The notes beneath the pieces were generated by a model. It searched no databases. It worked only from the letters and a program-made list of their open reading frames with translations, and was not told where the DNA came from. Below, piece after piece: positions 22,201 through 33,340 of a stretch of 64,000 nt of DNA; positions within the stretch are counted from its first letter, which is position 1; the number at the start of each line of letters is the position of its first letter. The translations under genes were made by a program, and so were the position numbers. Source of the stretch: Calendula officinalis (taxonomy: Eukaryota; Streptophyta; Magnoliopsida; Asterales; Asteraceae); contig OY970835.1 in the NCBI GenBank assembly GCA_963853835.1, forward strand, positions 8,299,501-8,363,500. The letters are read 5' to 3'.

Positions 22201-23996
22201 TGATCTCGAGTTAGGTGCCGTGGTGTTTGCCTTAAAAATCTGGAGGCATTACTTATATGGCGTGAAAATCACCATCTACACTGATCATAAGAGTTTGAAA
22301 TATTTGATGGATCAGCAAGATTTGAATATGAGACAGAGGAGGTGGCTTGATGTGTTGAAGGATTATGATTGTGAGATCCTTTACCATCCAGGTAAAGCCA
22401 ATGTAGTGGCGGATGCGTTGAGCAGGAACCCTATTCGGGGTGCTTGTATGAGGTTGACAGCAGTGGCATCGTTGTTAGAATCTATTCGCAGTGCTCAGTC
22501 AGAGGCTTCAGAAGCCGAGCAGGCTAAGAAAGAGCGGGTGGTAGGTGTGATTGGTAGTTTTGTGAAGGACAGTAGAGACCTTTTGACGCATATTGGTAGA
22601 GTTTGGGTTCCTTCACACGGTGGTAACCGTGATGTTTTATTAGATGAGGCTCATAAGTCTAAATTTTCTATTCATCCGGGTGCAACTAAAATGTATCGAG
22701 ACCTTCGTGAAAACTATTGGTGGCCGGGTATGAAGTTAGAGGTAGCTGAGTATGTTGAGAAATGCCTGACTTGTCGCAAAGTTAAGGCCGAGCACCAGAA
22801 ACCACATGGTATGTTACAGCCGTTAGAGATTCCAGTGTGGAAGTGGGAACAGATCACGATGGATTTGATCACCAAGTTACCAAAAACGCCAGGAGGGTAT
22901 GATGCTATATGGGTGATCGTTGACCGTTTGACCAAGAGTGCCCACTTTATTCCGATTCGGGAGAGTTCTTCAGCTGAGAAGATGGCAGATATTTTTGTTC
23001 GTGAGATTGTGGCAAGACACGGTATACCAGTCTCTATTGTATCAGACAGAGACACTCGTTTTACATCGAGATTTTGGGAGAGATTCCAAGAGGAGATGGG
23101 CACGAGACTTCATTTCAGTACCGCGTTTCATCCGCAGACCGACGGTCAGAGCGAGCGGACGATTCAGACGCTCGAAGACATGTTGAGAGCATGTGTGCTT
23201 GATTTTGGTGGTAGTTGGGATAAGTACTTACCGTTGGCGGAATTTTCTTACAACAACAGTTACCACTCGAGCATTCGTAAGTTTATTAACTTTTCTCTTT
23301 TCCTTTAACTCCCAGTATTGATCAATTTTATCATCCTCTCTCTACTTAGGTAAACCGCCATTTGAGATGCTATATGGTAGGAAGTGCCGGACGCCCATTT
23401 GCTGGGGTGAAGTCGGGCACAAAGTGTTGGGTAGTACTGAGATCGTGTTGAAAACTACTGAGATGATTCAGATGGTGCGTGAGAGGTTGATTACCGCGCA
23501 GAGTCGTCAGAAAAGTTATGCAGATAAGAGGCGATCGGTTCTAGAATTTCAGGTTGGAGATTATGTACTGCTCAAAGTCTCCCCGTGGAAGGGAGTAATC
23601 CGGTTCCGGAAGAGGGGAAAGTTGGGACCTCGTTACATTGGTCCATATCAGGTGATTGCCAGGGTTGGAAAAGTTGCTTATCGTCTAGATCTACCAGAAG
23701 AACTCCATCTTATTCATAACACTTTTCACGTTTCACAACTGAGGAGGTGCATTGTAGACGAGTCTGTAGTTGTGCCATTAGAAGACATCCAGATAGATGA
23801 AAAGTTGAACTATATTGAGCGGCCGACAGCGATTCTTGACCGCAAGATCAAGACCTTGCGTAACAAGGAGATTGTGTTAGTTAAGGTGCAGTGGCAGCAC
23901 CGTAAGGGTTCCGAGTGGACATGGGAACCCGAGTCCGAGATGCGTGAGAATTATCCCGATCTATTTCAGAGTGACGACTTCGAGGACGAAGTCTGA
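19202..23996 (+). CDS. gag-pol: Gag-pol polyprotein of element 1, split by three introns
   Basis: Joining 19202-20246, 20340-20477, 20601-23276 and 23350-23996 gives 4506 nt, exactly 1502 codons with the stop, uninterrupted. Start chosen at MPPARPT, in CAAGATGCC context. Order: retrotransposon gag; two CCHC knuckles (about residues 307-320 and 327-340); aspartic protease DSG (409-411); reverse transcriptase with FIDD (745-748); RNase H (D at about 894); integrase with HHCC finger (about 1078-1115) and DDE residues including SDRD near 1210 and E near 1246; chromodomain at about 1452-1495 (LRNKEIVLVKVQW...TWEPE). Chromodomains steer insertion to marked chromatin. All catalytic motifs are present, so the element could be active. 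If unspliced, translation stops at 20315-20317 after gag. Confidence 0.88.
20247..20339 (+). other. Intron 1 in element 1 (gag/pol junction)
   Basis: 93 nt, GAG/GTATCA donor and AAATTTAG/G acceptor, AT-rich, contains TTACTAAC (20265-20272) resembling a branch site and the stop codon that ends unspliced gag. Removal joins DTGRG to VARGGPV without changing frame. Confidence 0.75.
20478..20600 (+). other. Intron 2 in element 1 (before protease)
   Basis: 123 nt, CTG/GTAAAT donor, GTGTAATAG/G acceptor. Its in-frame translation is hydrophobic and unlike the family. Element 2 in this window reads VVSGTLFINSIP without interruption where element 1 has AVAG/GTFSVNDIP around the intron. Confidence 0.82.
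23277..23349 (+). other. Intron 3 in element 1 (integrase)
   Basis: 73 nt, ATTC/GTAAGT consensus donor and CTACTTAG/G acceptor. It shifts frame and brings a stop at 23306-23308. Removal restores SSIRKPPFEMLYGRKCR, collinear with SIQMPPFEALYGRKCR in element 2. Confidence 0.88.
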
Positions 23997-23998
23997 TT

Positions 23999-24013
23999 CA
24001 AGTGGGATTGAGT
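23999..24013 (+). promoter_or_regulatory. Polypurine tract of element 1
   Basis: CAAGTGGGATTGAGT directly before the 3' LTR. Element 3 has the near-identical CAAGTGGAGTTGAGT at the same place. Confidence 0.75.
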
Positions 24014-26515
24014 TGTAACGCCCTGATTTTTATAAACCTATTTTAATTATATTTATCTTTAGTCAGTTTTTATATTTACCCTTATTAATTTTTCTCCGAT
24101 TTTTATTCTTTCTGTTCGGTCACAATAAAAAGCTGAAAAACCCGAGTTTATAATTGGGATTGAGCCCGATAAATGAAGATGGCCGATCCAATAAGCATGG
24201 AGTACCGGGCCTTAACTCTAAAATCATCAGTGATATTTATATCCCACCTCTGGACAATTTACGTGATCACAATTACCCTAAAGCTGCCGACATTCTCTTC
24301 CTCGTATTCCCTTCCGCTCGTCAATCATATCACAGAGCATATCCATCGTCTTCTTCCTCCTCCATTCCAGCCGCAAGACCAAGCAGTATTTGGTTCATCG
24401 GTTCTTCTAGCCGGCAGAATTATTGCATTCGGGTGGTAAGTTTGAAGTATAATTTCGTTTTTCTTCTATCTCAACAGTCCTTAATCATCAATTCCGTTTT
24501 CCTTGTGATCGAGTAGAGCCAGCGGTGATTAATCCATCAGGTGTTGATCGACTTAGCAATCCCTGTCAAGTATCTCTTGTTGTTTCGGTAAGATTGTGAA
24601 GTTCTTTCTCTGTAATCGTTTTTTTTTTCGTTTCTAATGGAATGAAGTTTTGGATGTCGGAATTCAGCCTTGTAATCGAGCAGGAAAATTGAGTATTAGA
24701 GCTGCATTGGTGCCGGGATAATCTATTGCCGAGACGAATTAATTTTGAGCCGGAAACAAACTCGTTTGGATCGGTAGATTTCAACCTTTTCTAGTTTTCC
24801 TTTCTGTTTCGTTTCTGTGTTGTTAAACCCCTGTACTAATCGATCGTTCGGACGGATTAGGGCTGAACATCGAGACAGTAGGGTGCGGGAATTTATGGGT
24901 TAGGTTCGATTAGTTTCTTTGTTGTTTGTTCTCGTGTTTTATTTTTAATCGGGAAACTATATTTTTCTTTTCTCTTTTGTAAGAACTGAATCGGGGTTTT
25001 AGGAAAAATTAATTATACTTTGGGAAACTGAGTTTTAATCTGTTAGGCAATTAATTTGGAGTGCTCGGGTTTTCGGTAACGGGCCGGGTTGGCTAAATCA
25101 AGTTTTCAACCTCGATATTTTTTTGGGGCAGATTTCTGCCTTCTGTTCACATCTATATTTAACCCGTTTAAACTAATCTTTTGGGATTTTGGCCCGTGCT
25201 GGGACCTTGATTTCTGAGTTAGCTTTTCAACACCGCAACCCTCTCGTCAATCCGAATTACGGTTTAAAAGTTATAGTCAATTTAGTATGCTGCTGTTAGG
25301 AATTTGACCGGTGCAGTTTGTCTGTCTTGCATCACTGTTTTGAGACACTTAGAATCTGTTTTGGCCAGTGACCGTCTCACAGTAAATTGTAGTTCTGATT
25401 GTCTTCTAGCCATGGTTAAAATATGAGGAAAATCTAATAGACCGTTTAGGAGTTATGGCAGTTCCCGTGAGACTGTCGGGGGCTGCCAGTTTTCTGAAAT
25501 AAGTCCCCGGGTAGGATTTTAACTCCGGGTTTCACTTTTTGGTTTTAGGACCGTCTAGGAGATAACGTGCTGTCCTTTTGATTGTCGGGAACCCTTTGGA
25601 GCTTACGTTTCTCGAGGTGAGTATTCTCACCGTGTATTCAATTTTAACGTTGTACATGCATGACTTATGTGCTACATTTCTTGCACCATAATTGTTATCT
25701 GAGTTTGATCTGTTATCTGAGTTTGATCTGTTATCTGAGTTTGATCTGTTATTTGAGTATCTGAGCAGCTGTTTACTGATTCATGATCTGAGACGTTGTG
25801 CCTGGGTAACTGAGCTCGGCACAGAGTCATTCTGTGCTATTACATGCTAGGGCAATCTGAGATAATTATGTTAAAGAAATAATAAAACATAATAACACAC
25901 ATCTGAGTTTTGGGATAACCTCCCGTCTGAGTTTTTGGAATTATTCCCGTCTGAGTTTTGGGATTATTCCCGTCTGAGTTTTTGGGATTATTCCAGTCTG
26001 AGTTTTGGGATCACTCCCGTCTGAGTTTTTGGCTTATGCCTATCTGAGGTGTGAGGAGGTACGAGGTTGATCTCTCGTCCCGAGTCACACAAGCGCGCTA
26101 TATAAATTTTAAATCTGAGTAATAAAATCTGAGAAATAAATCTGAGTAATTAATCGAGTAGATTTTGACTAGGAGTACACCAATGTGCCCTCATGTGTTG
26201 TATGTTAAGATTGCTTGCATTTTGAGATATTCACTCAGCTTCTCCAGCTGACCCCTATTTTCCCCACTGTTTCAGGTACCAGCAAAGGGAAGGAGAAGGT
26301 GGACGGATGACCGCTGTATTCTGCCTATGCTGATGTGGACAGCAAATTATTATTATTATAAACATTTTTCTCTATTAAACTATTTCTGCTTTTAAGATTT
26401 TTGTTAAATACGATTTTACTATTTTGGGATTTTAATAATTGAATTATTGGGACATTTATATTAAAATATTATATTTAAAAAGTTTTAAAAATCTTGAAAA
26501 TTTTGGGGTGTTACA
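24014..26515 (+). repeat. 3' LTR of element 1
   Basis: 2502 bp; about seven substitutions and one extra T (poly-T near 24622) relative to the 5' LTR. Confidence 0.93.
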
Positions 26516-26520
26516 GTCGA

Positions 26521-27290
26521 ACTAGACTTATGACTTAAGTTTAAAGTCATAAAGAATTAAAATTTATATTTTAAAGTTCAATATAAGTTTAAGTTTTTCA
26601 AGATTAATAAAACAAGTTATGTTTTATAAAGAAAATGTTTTTCTCAAAAATTAGTAAAATGTTTTGTACACTTCATTTTAGGTATACATATAAGTCGTAC
26701 ATTTTAACACTATTAGTTTTAAAAGAAAATGGTTTTCAATCTTAAAAGTTTTTGTAGACCTCGTTTGGGTATACGAGTCCTACATTATAAAAGAATATTT
26801 TAAAAGGATAAAACTGGAAAAAGGTTTGAGTATAGTTTCAAGACTTAAACAAACCAAAGAAAATCTTAGATCTTAGTACTGCCCATCAAATGGAACACCT
26901 CACTTGTTCAACGATATTCACATTGTAAGGAGAAAGAACCTTAGATGTGGATTCAACTCATTGCTAGTGTTAGGGTGTGTAGGGTTCTGTGATAATCGGG
27001 AGCCCCGATGCAGAGCATCACACTGTCTTAGATGGTACAATCTACTTTGGTGATAATCAGGAATTCCGGCCCAAAATTACTAGAGTAGAATTAACCATAC
27101 TAGATTTTATTACAATTATAAATGTACAAAGTTGTAATACTCTAAAATCTATGTGTTCTACGACCCCTAGGAATCGTATCAGTTAGGTGCGATTGGTAAG
27201 GATGTTACCTAACAGGAAATAACATGTCTTGTCGGGAAGTGCCCAAACCTTGCGGCAAGAAAGTGAAATATGAATCTTAGGTCTAATATG
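26521..27290 (+). repeat. Dispersed repeat R1, copy B
   Basis: Plus-strand counterpart of 494-1190. Recognisable blocks: AAAATCTTAGATCTTAG near 26870, the TTGTTCAACGATATTCAC block at 26910, GATAATCGGGAG at 26992 and GGGAAGTGCCCAAACC at 27234. The left part was displaced by element 1. No gag follows this copy. Confidence 0.6.
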
Positions 27291-27566
27291 ATTTTAATTA
27301 ATCCTATTAACCAATTTAGAAGAAAATTAAAATGACCTTACTTCCACTTTTTTTCTGTAATCCAATGTCATCCAAATAAAACTTTCACTTTTTGTTTTAG
27401 CTCTTTAATTTCTAATTTAGGATGTTGATTTGAAAACACAAGGAGGGAGGGGGAAACTTACTGGCAAATGCACATGGGGCTCGCAAAATCTTTTTTTTTT
27501 TTGCAAATGCATGCATATATGCGGGAGCTTATGGGTATAAAATATATTCATTTGTGATTAATTTTT

Positions 27567-27747
27567 TGAGAAATGATATTTATGCCTATAATTTGTGCTT
27601 ACCCATAAGCTTACTCACTTCTAAACTTGACATGTGTCATCCACAAAGTCTCTCTCTTCATTTCTTCCCTTGATTTTGACACTTTTCATGATCAAATTGG
27701 TAGGCACATGAGTAAGCACATTTAATAGACACAAATGTCATTACTCA
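27567..27747. mobile_element. Short MITE
   Basis: About 181 bp with terminal inverted repeats of roughly 35 bp (TGAGAAATGATATTTATG on the left; complement of GACACAAATGTCATTACTCA on the right) and internal GTGCTTAC/GTAAGCAC. No ORF. Confidence 0.55.
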
Positions 27748-27749
27748 TA

Positions 27750-28440
27750 TTTTAAAGTTTCATCCAACTCTAGTCTCCCTTAAGATTAGAAACTCTATCT
27801 TGTACGATAATGGTGGCCCATGAAAATGTTTGCTTTTTCTTTGTACGGCTTCAGTCATGTACATGTTTATCCAATCTTACTATCTAAGCATGTAATAAAT
27901 ACTACGATTGTGCTTTTAGTTAAGTGTTGTTACAATGTTGTTACTTCTGATGATTGTAATAAGCTTTGATACACCACTAGAAAAGGAATGTGTCGTCGTA
28001 AAGTGTTTGTTCATTGTTCTCATAAGTTTGACATTTGCGATAGTTTTGTAAAATGTGATAATATATGTTGTTGATCCGAAGAAATCTAGGTTGCAAGTCA
28101 CTACTAACTCTGACTTGAAAATTATGGTTGTCACAAATAAAAAAAAAAAAAGAGGATTTTTACCCCTATGCTTTTAGAACAACCACATAATATAAATTTC
28201 GCACCAAAACAACTATATTTGATACCAATATCTAAAACAGTTACAGTAATAAAATGGATAAAAGCTCAAAATGGATAAAAGAAATCAATAAATTGCCGAT
28301 CACCAAATTTAATATTCCTTCTTAAAAAAATTTGTTTCCTTTTGCATTATAACCTTCCCTAAATTAATTTTCCCAATTTAAAATTTACTTTTCCATTAGT
28401 ATTCCCAAGAACACGGCTTGGTTTCTTCCAAAAAGGCGAA
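27750..28440. other. Intergenic DNA, nothing recognised
   Basis: AT-rich, no protein motif or repeat pair seen. A 72-residue minus-strand frame at 27916-28134 has no recognisable feature. Confidence 0.5.
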
Positions 28441-28445
28441 TGACC

Positions 28446-28530
28446 AAGTTGGTATTAGAGCTTAGGCTTGTGCGATTTGGGTTCACAGAGGTGAATTCAA
28501 ACTCAAGTCGAAGATTAAAAGTTTTGAAAA
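28446..28530 (+). repeat. Relic of a Tekay leader with primer-binding site
   Basis: AAGTTGGTATTAGAGCTTAG followed by GATTTGGGTTCACAGAGG and GAATTCAAACTCAAGT. This matches the bases right after the 5' LTRs of elements 1 and 3, with one change in the primer site. No LTR end or gag is attached, so it is a fragment. Confidence 0.65.
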
Positions 28531-29269
28531 GAAATTTCTTTTATGAATATATTATGTATGATGTGTTACAAACACCTAATTATTGGACTTGTTTGTGTCA
28601 ATATCATTCACACTAGATTCAACCAATATATAGAATTGATGTAATACTGAATAATACGACTTGTTATTATGATATTTGAAGCTGTCCACATGTTTAATTT
28701 CCCATTTATGTGCATTTTCTTGTGATCAGCATATTTTTTCTTTCCAATCTTTATCCAAGAAATTTACATTTCCAAAAGAAACTACACTTAATTACAGGAT
28801 CAAAATATATATAAAAAACATTATGCGCCCACAATAATTTTTTATCAACGATATATGCTAAGTTATGAGTTGTAATTGGTGCATTTAGAACTGATGCAGA
28901 AAATTTAAGCTTCTAGAAATGAAATGTCATGACGTCAGATGAAGAATTTATATTAATATCTCAAGCATGTTATCCATTAATACCAACTTGTGGCTTATTT
29001 CCATCTTTTTATCTTTAACAAAACAAAGAGATTAGGAAAATAAATCTGAGTGACTAATTGGCTGAAAGATATTCCCATTTCTTGATACTTACTTCAATTA
29101 TTTAGCCAAGCCAATGCTTTTAGCTGGATCGGTAGTCTTTAAACCTTTTAGAACACCTTTCACTCTTTTTAAATTATCTATGCTTAATTGATACTTTGGC
29201 ACGTACTAATTATCAAGACACGTTTTGAGCATCCAGTTTATATTTCTTAATATCAAGACACGTACGTAG
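28531..29269. other. Intergenic DNA downstream of the HD-Zip gene
   Basis: No gene motif seen. A short direct repeat (TATCAAGACACGT) and a second copy of TTTTGAGCATCCAGTTTATATTT (in part also inside the gene's 3' end at about 29365) lie at 29213-29262, suggesting local duplication. Confidence 0.4.
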
Positions 29270-29662
29270 TCATTTGTGAATATTTAATGAATATATAAAA
29301 TAACTACCCCATTTTAGAGAGTTATCTAAAAGCATTTTAAAACCCCGTTTACTTTTGAACTCCGTTTTGAGCATCCAGTTTATATTTGTTAATGAATTTT
29401 CTAGCCTGCATTTTTCAGAAATGGTTGAATCTTGTTCAGCTTTGAGCTTTGAGCAGGCTTCCATGAGTTTTTTACTCCTCCAACGGGTCTGCCGGTTCTG
29501 AAACCAGACCGCCACCTGTTTCGGCTTCATACCGTGCTCATCAGCGAGGCTGATCTTTATTTCTGTTTCAAGTTTTTGCTCATTGCTAAAGTTTTGTTCA
29601 AGCAGTGTCACTTGTTTATCACTTAGTTTCCTTCTCATGGTAGTTGTCATTTTAGAGAACAT
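29270..29662 (-). CDS. HD-Zip class I-like transcription factor, short
   Basis: A 130-codon frame. Residues about 10-65 form a homeodomain (RRKLSDKQVTLLEQNF ... QVAVWFQNRQTRWRSKK) and the next 35 a leucine-zipper heptad (positions L, L, T, L, I), as in the ATHB21/40/53 group of HD-Zip I factors. These bind CAATNATTG sites as dimers. The recognition-helix WFQN is intact but the usual R after NR is Q, and one zipper leucine/valine is T. The family is normally near 200 residues; here the region after the zipper is short and unlike the family, and a TATA box sits unusually close upstream. It could be a short functional gene, a member of a multi-exon gene, or a decaying duplicate. Confidence 0.65.
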   Translation of the reverse strand: MFSKMTTTMRRKLSDKQVTLLEQNFSNEQKLETEIKISLADEHGMKPKQVAVWFQNRQTRWRSKKLMEACSKLKAEQDSTISEKCRLENSLTNINWMLKTEFKSKRGFKMLLDNSLKWGSYFIYSLNIHK

Positions 29663-29701
29663 GAGAAAATGTGTTCTTGTTTAATGGTGGATTGAGAGAC
29701 C

Positions 29702-29713
29702 ATATTTATAAAG
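29702..29713 (-). promoter_or_regulatory. TATA box of the HD-Zip gene
   Basis: TTTATAAATA on the minus strand, about 45 bp upstream of the first ATG, leaving a very short 5' UTR. A second ATG follows four codons later. Confidence 0.5.
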
Positions 29714-30156
29714 CAAATTTGTGGTCCTTTATATTTTTATCTTTAACATGTTGGATTACTTAGATATTATGATCCCATGCATATATGCACACATACAACT
29801 TTTAAAAAGAAAAAAGAAGAAAACAATACTTTAGTAATTCCGAATTATATGGTTGGCATCCTTATCTTCATTTTTGGCACACGTAATCTCTATGCTTTGA
29901 ACGAGATATTAAGCATTTGAAAAAAGTTTGAATGACTTTTGACAAAAACTGTTTTTGACCCGCCTGGTAGTTCTTGACTTTTTGTGATTAAATAATGCAG
30001 AAGTAATTGACCCGAATATTGCATGGCCAACATGTACGTGTCTGACCATGACTTAGACTTTTTAACATTTTTCCTAATGTTCAATTTGGACTCCAAGGGA
30101 AAGTGTACCAAATTCAGATCACTAGATCGATTACCCTACCAAAGACAATATACTTT
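29714..30156. other. Upstream region of the HD-Zip gene
   Basis: Intergenic and AT-rich. A 73-residue minus-strand frame (29890-30111) has no motif. It includes GCATGCATATATGC-like sequence near 29775, a possible RY-type element. Confidence 0.4.
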
Positions 30157-30546
30157 CAGGGGTGTTTGGGATTGGTTATAGAAAATAGATTATGAATTTT
30201 CAAAATGGATAATCAGATAATCAGCGGTTACAAAACGTGATTGCGAAAATTAGTATTTGGATTTGATTATTCTGTTTGAAATCGCAATAATCAGATAATC
30301 AGTTTTTTTTAGTGTTTAGCAAACTTGATTATTTGCTTATTAATAAGTAAAATGCAAATAAGCAATTTTCAAAATGTAATAAGCACCTCGCAAACTACTT
30401 TTCCAAAACTCCATTTTGAAGCCTTCAAAACGCAAATAATTGATTATTTCAAACTTTTTGCCAAACAATCGTTTTAGATTATTTGTGTTTTTTCAAAACG
30501 CGATAAACAGATAATCTACTTCAAAACGCAATCTCAAGCACCCTCG
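30157..30546. mobile_element. MITE with CAGGGGTG..CACCCTCG ends
   Basis: About 390 bp, ends CAGGGGTGTTTGGGATTG and CAATCTCAAGCACCCTCG in inverted orientation, with internal repeated GATAATCAGATAATCAG and CAAAACGC motifs. End type is that of plant hAT or Tourist-like MITEs. CAATATA occurs on both sides but does not abut the left end exactly. Confidence 0.6.
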
Positions 30547-30782
30547 CAATATAAAAGAGTTACTTTACTAATAATTTGTAGCGACTTTATGAATTAAAAG
30601 CTTTTAGGTAAAAAAATAATAATTATAATTTTAACGAGAGTAATGCTATTAAGACTACCCACATTCACAACCTATTTAAAAGGTTGATCACCAAATAAGA
30701 ATAAAAAAATCAAAATAGTGCTTGATCTTGGGAATTCGGTTGAAATGGAATATCCTCCTTAACTATCCTTTTATTATATAAA

Positions 30783-30895
<113 letters not shown>

Positions 30896-30959
30896 TACGA
30901 TTCAGCGCAGAACCGTTTAAAGGTGCAGAACCACAGAACCATCTTCCAGCCAATCATAT

Positions 30960-31597
30960 TGCAGCAATTAATAATTATTCTGATTTTATTATTATTATAC
31001 GGAAAGGGTATATAAGTCAAATTACACAAAACGGTTATATATGGCAGTGTGCGCTGGATTCCTTGAAACATGGGAAGTCGGTTTTTTCCCATTATCACGA
31101 AATTAATTGAGAATAATAAAGAAATTATGCCGTTATTCTTTGTAATCGACAGGTTTCCATGAACCCTAAACATCGACAAAACCGAGTAATCCAAATAGAA
31201 GAAAGATGAATAACGAGCAAGCAATAACAATAACCACACAAGAAAACACGTATGAAGATTATAATCAACAACGAACTCCAGAAAATATAGCAAAAAACGG
31301 TAGTGAACCTCTGGGTATGTTTAGGGTTTTTTTTCCTGTTAAAATTTTTAGTTATTATGACATGTAAATGTTTTTTTTTTTCTCTTATATTATGTAAATG
31401 TTTAATTCCGAAATTCATAACATTGGATGTGCATGAAATGTATGTAGACTTATTCATGATACAGTGAATGACAATGACATTGAAAGACGTATTAGGTTAT
31501 CATAATTAAGGCGTAAAAGTTATGTAACATTAGATGTTTTTGGTAAAACTGATAATGTTGTTAAATTAAAAGTTATGTAACATTAGATGTTATGTAA
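30960..31597. other. Left non-coding part of the Mutator-like element
   Basis: No gene motif on either strand. AACATTAGATGTT-like motifs near 31420-31595 resemble motifs in the arms of the related MITEs. The second retroelement inserted at its end. Confidence 0.45.
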
Positions 31598-31770
31598 TGT
31601 AACGACCCTAATTTTGTAAATAAATAAATTGTACAAAAATATGATAAATAAGGATAAATCATTTAAAAGACGTAGGAATTGGTTTCGTGTCATTTGGACA
31701 CCGTTTGATATGGTTAAGGTCGAAACCGGGGTAAATTGGACAACAAAAAGTTGCAGCCTAGCTGCCTGGA

Positions 31771-31922
31771 GGAGTTCGCGGCGCGAACTGGTGGTTCGCG
31801 ATCGCGAGGATGGAACAGTGAGTTCAAGGTTTTGAGGCATGGAGTTCGCGGCTCGTTCCCGATCGCGAGGAGTTCCCAACGCGGGAAGTTCGCGTCGCGA
31901 ACTCGAGTTCGCGAACGCGAAC
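31771..31922 (+). promoter_or_regulatory. CpG-rich palindromes upstream of the LTR TATA box
   Basis: Repeated TTCGCG/CGCGAA motifs, including TTCGCGGCGCGAA, TTCGCGATCGCGA, TTCGCGTCGCGAA and TTCGCGAACGCGAA, end about 12 bp before the TATA box. A slightly deleted version is in the 3' LTR (38378-38520). Position suggests a U3 enhancer; CGCG cores are bound by CAMTA factors in plants (family knowledge; binding here is inference). Confidence 0.55.
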
Positions 31923-32681
31923 CCTGTCAGTTGTATAAAAACGGGTTTTGGGGCTAGGGTTTGGACACCTACACTCCTATACCCTACCAGCCGTTATTTT
32001 GGAGAGAGTGCACGGTTTTTGGTGTTCTTGAGCTCAAATCTTCATATTTCTTGGAGATTGTTGATCTAAGGTAAGAATCTTTGTTAGTTTATGCATATCT
32101 TTGATATTTCAAGCTTTACTTGGGCATCAATGTGGCTTGGATAACTCACCATGTCATCTTTGGGGAAGATGACTAAACATGAGTGTAATACACTCATTGT
32201 TGACTTGTAATCAATGTGTACAAGTTGAATTTGGGATTTATGGATAAAAATCTTGAACTAGGGTTTGAGGTTTCACCAAGTTGTATGAACTTGGTGATTG
32301 GGAATCTTAATATGGGTTAATTAGTAGCTAGTTATGGATTTTAACTAGGTTTTGTGATGGTATTGATGTTAGGTCAAGAAGACCTTGTGATTGGAAGTAC
32401 TTCTTGATTAAGAAGTAAGGATTTGTGTTTGCTAACACAATTTTGGAATAGCATTGCTAAGGTGAGTACATGTGATCCTTTCTGAGTACATAGTAAATGA
32501 TTTTTAAATGATTAAAATGATTAAAAGAGTTTTTATTTAATGTATGAATTGATAAAGAAATTGATTAATATGCTTACTTGTTATGAAATGGAATGTGATC
32601 ATGATATGATGAAATGATGATTGAAATAGGGCAATGGCCCATATTTGTAGACCAATTATATGATAGTCAAATTCCGGAAAC

Positions 32682-32928
32682 GATAACCCATTCGTGGGGG
32701 AGTTGAGATTACTACTTGGGGCGGTACCTCCCTGCGCAAGGGTAGTATATCTATGAGAACGATAAACCGACATTAGGGGGACTATGATGACCCGATAAAA
32801 AGGGGGATTACGATAACCCGCGAGACGGGGGAGTGACGATCTCGGTAAGTTTGGGAGAACCCCAATTACCATGAGATCCTTTGATGATAACCCACATCGG
32901 GGGAGTTTGCTTCGGGATGACCCGTTGC
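32682..32928 (+). repeat. GATAACCC / GGGGGA repeat array
   Basis: Six units of GAT(A/G)ACCC or variant, each followed 5-12 bp later by a run of four or five G. Repeated in the 3' LTR at 48136-48375. Adjacent C- and G-runs could pair or form G-rich structures. Confidence 0.6.
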
Positions 32929-33328
32929 GTATGTGTGAGCTTTGGATAAGCTCGGGACTATGTTTGACTTATGTGCAATGTGATATTTACTTAAATATTA
33001 TTTAATTGCAAATGTTTATAAACGAGTCCAAAACCCATGTTACTCACGAGACATTCTTGTCTCACGTACTACGTTTTCTTTTATGTCTATGCACTCAGGT
33101 TCGGGAAGGATTAGGCGGCCCGTAGTTATGACATTGGATGATTAAGCTCGGTGTACAATTTTAATTCCCTTAGACTTTAGTCTCGATATATTTGTAACAC
33201 CGGTTTTTGGCACATTGTTAATCATACTGAATGTTTGATTTGAATTGCATTTTGATACTATGGTTTTTGTATTAAACTTGGATTATTTAAAAGTTTAAAT
33301 TATTTTGAAAAATTGAGGTGTTACAACT

Positions 33329-33340
33329 TGGTATCAGAGC
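33329..33340 (+). promoter_or_regulatory. Primer-binding site (initiator tRNA-Met)
   Basis: TGGTATCAGAGC three bases after the 5' LTR. Confidence 0.92.

Larger units (their letters stand above)
16151..26515 (+). mobile_element. Intact Tekay-lineage Ty3/gypsy retrotransposon (element 1)
   Basis: A 10,365-bp element with 2501/2502-bp LTRs, primer-binding site, gag-pol and target duplication GTCGA on both sides (16146-16150 and 26516-26520). LTRs start TGTAACGCCC and end GGTGTTACA. I found about seven substitutions and one indel between the LTRs, so insertion is recent. Domain order gag-protease-RT-RNase H-integrase-chromodomain marks a chromovirus. It interrupts a dispersed repeat (R1 copy B continues at 26521). 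Confidence 0.93.
31598..33325 (+). repeat. 5' LTR of element 2
   Basis: 1728 bp. A TATA box (TATAAAA, 31934-31940) follows a CpG-rich palindromic stretch (31771-31922). A GATAACCC repeat array lies at 32682-32928. Confidence 0.9.

Noticed and set aside
22714..23103. 129-codon antisense frame in integrase of element 1
   Set aside because: Shadow of the conserved integrase coding sequence on the opposite strand.
29890..30111. 73-codon minus-strand frame upstream of the HD-Zip gene
   Set aside because: No motif, no supporting splice or promoter signals; likely chance.
31583..31879. Antisense and sense frames across the CpG-rich LTR region of element 2
   Set aside because: CpG-rich palindromes produce stop-free frames on both strands; no family match.
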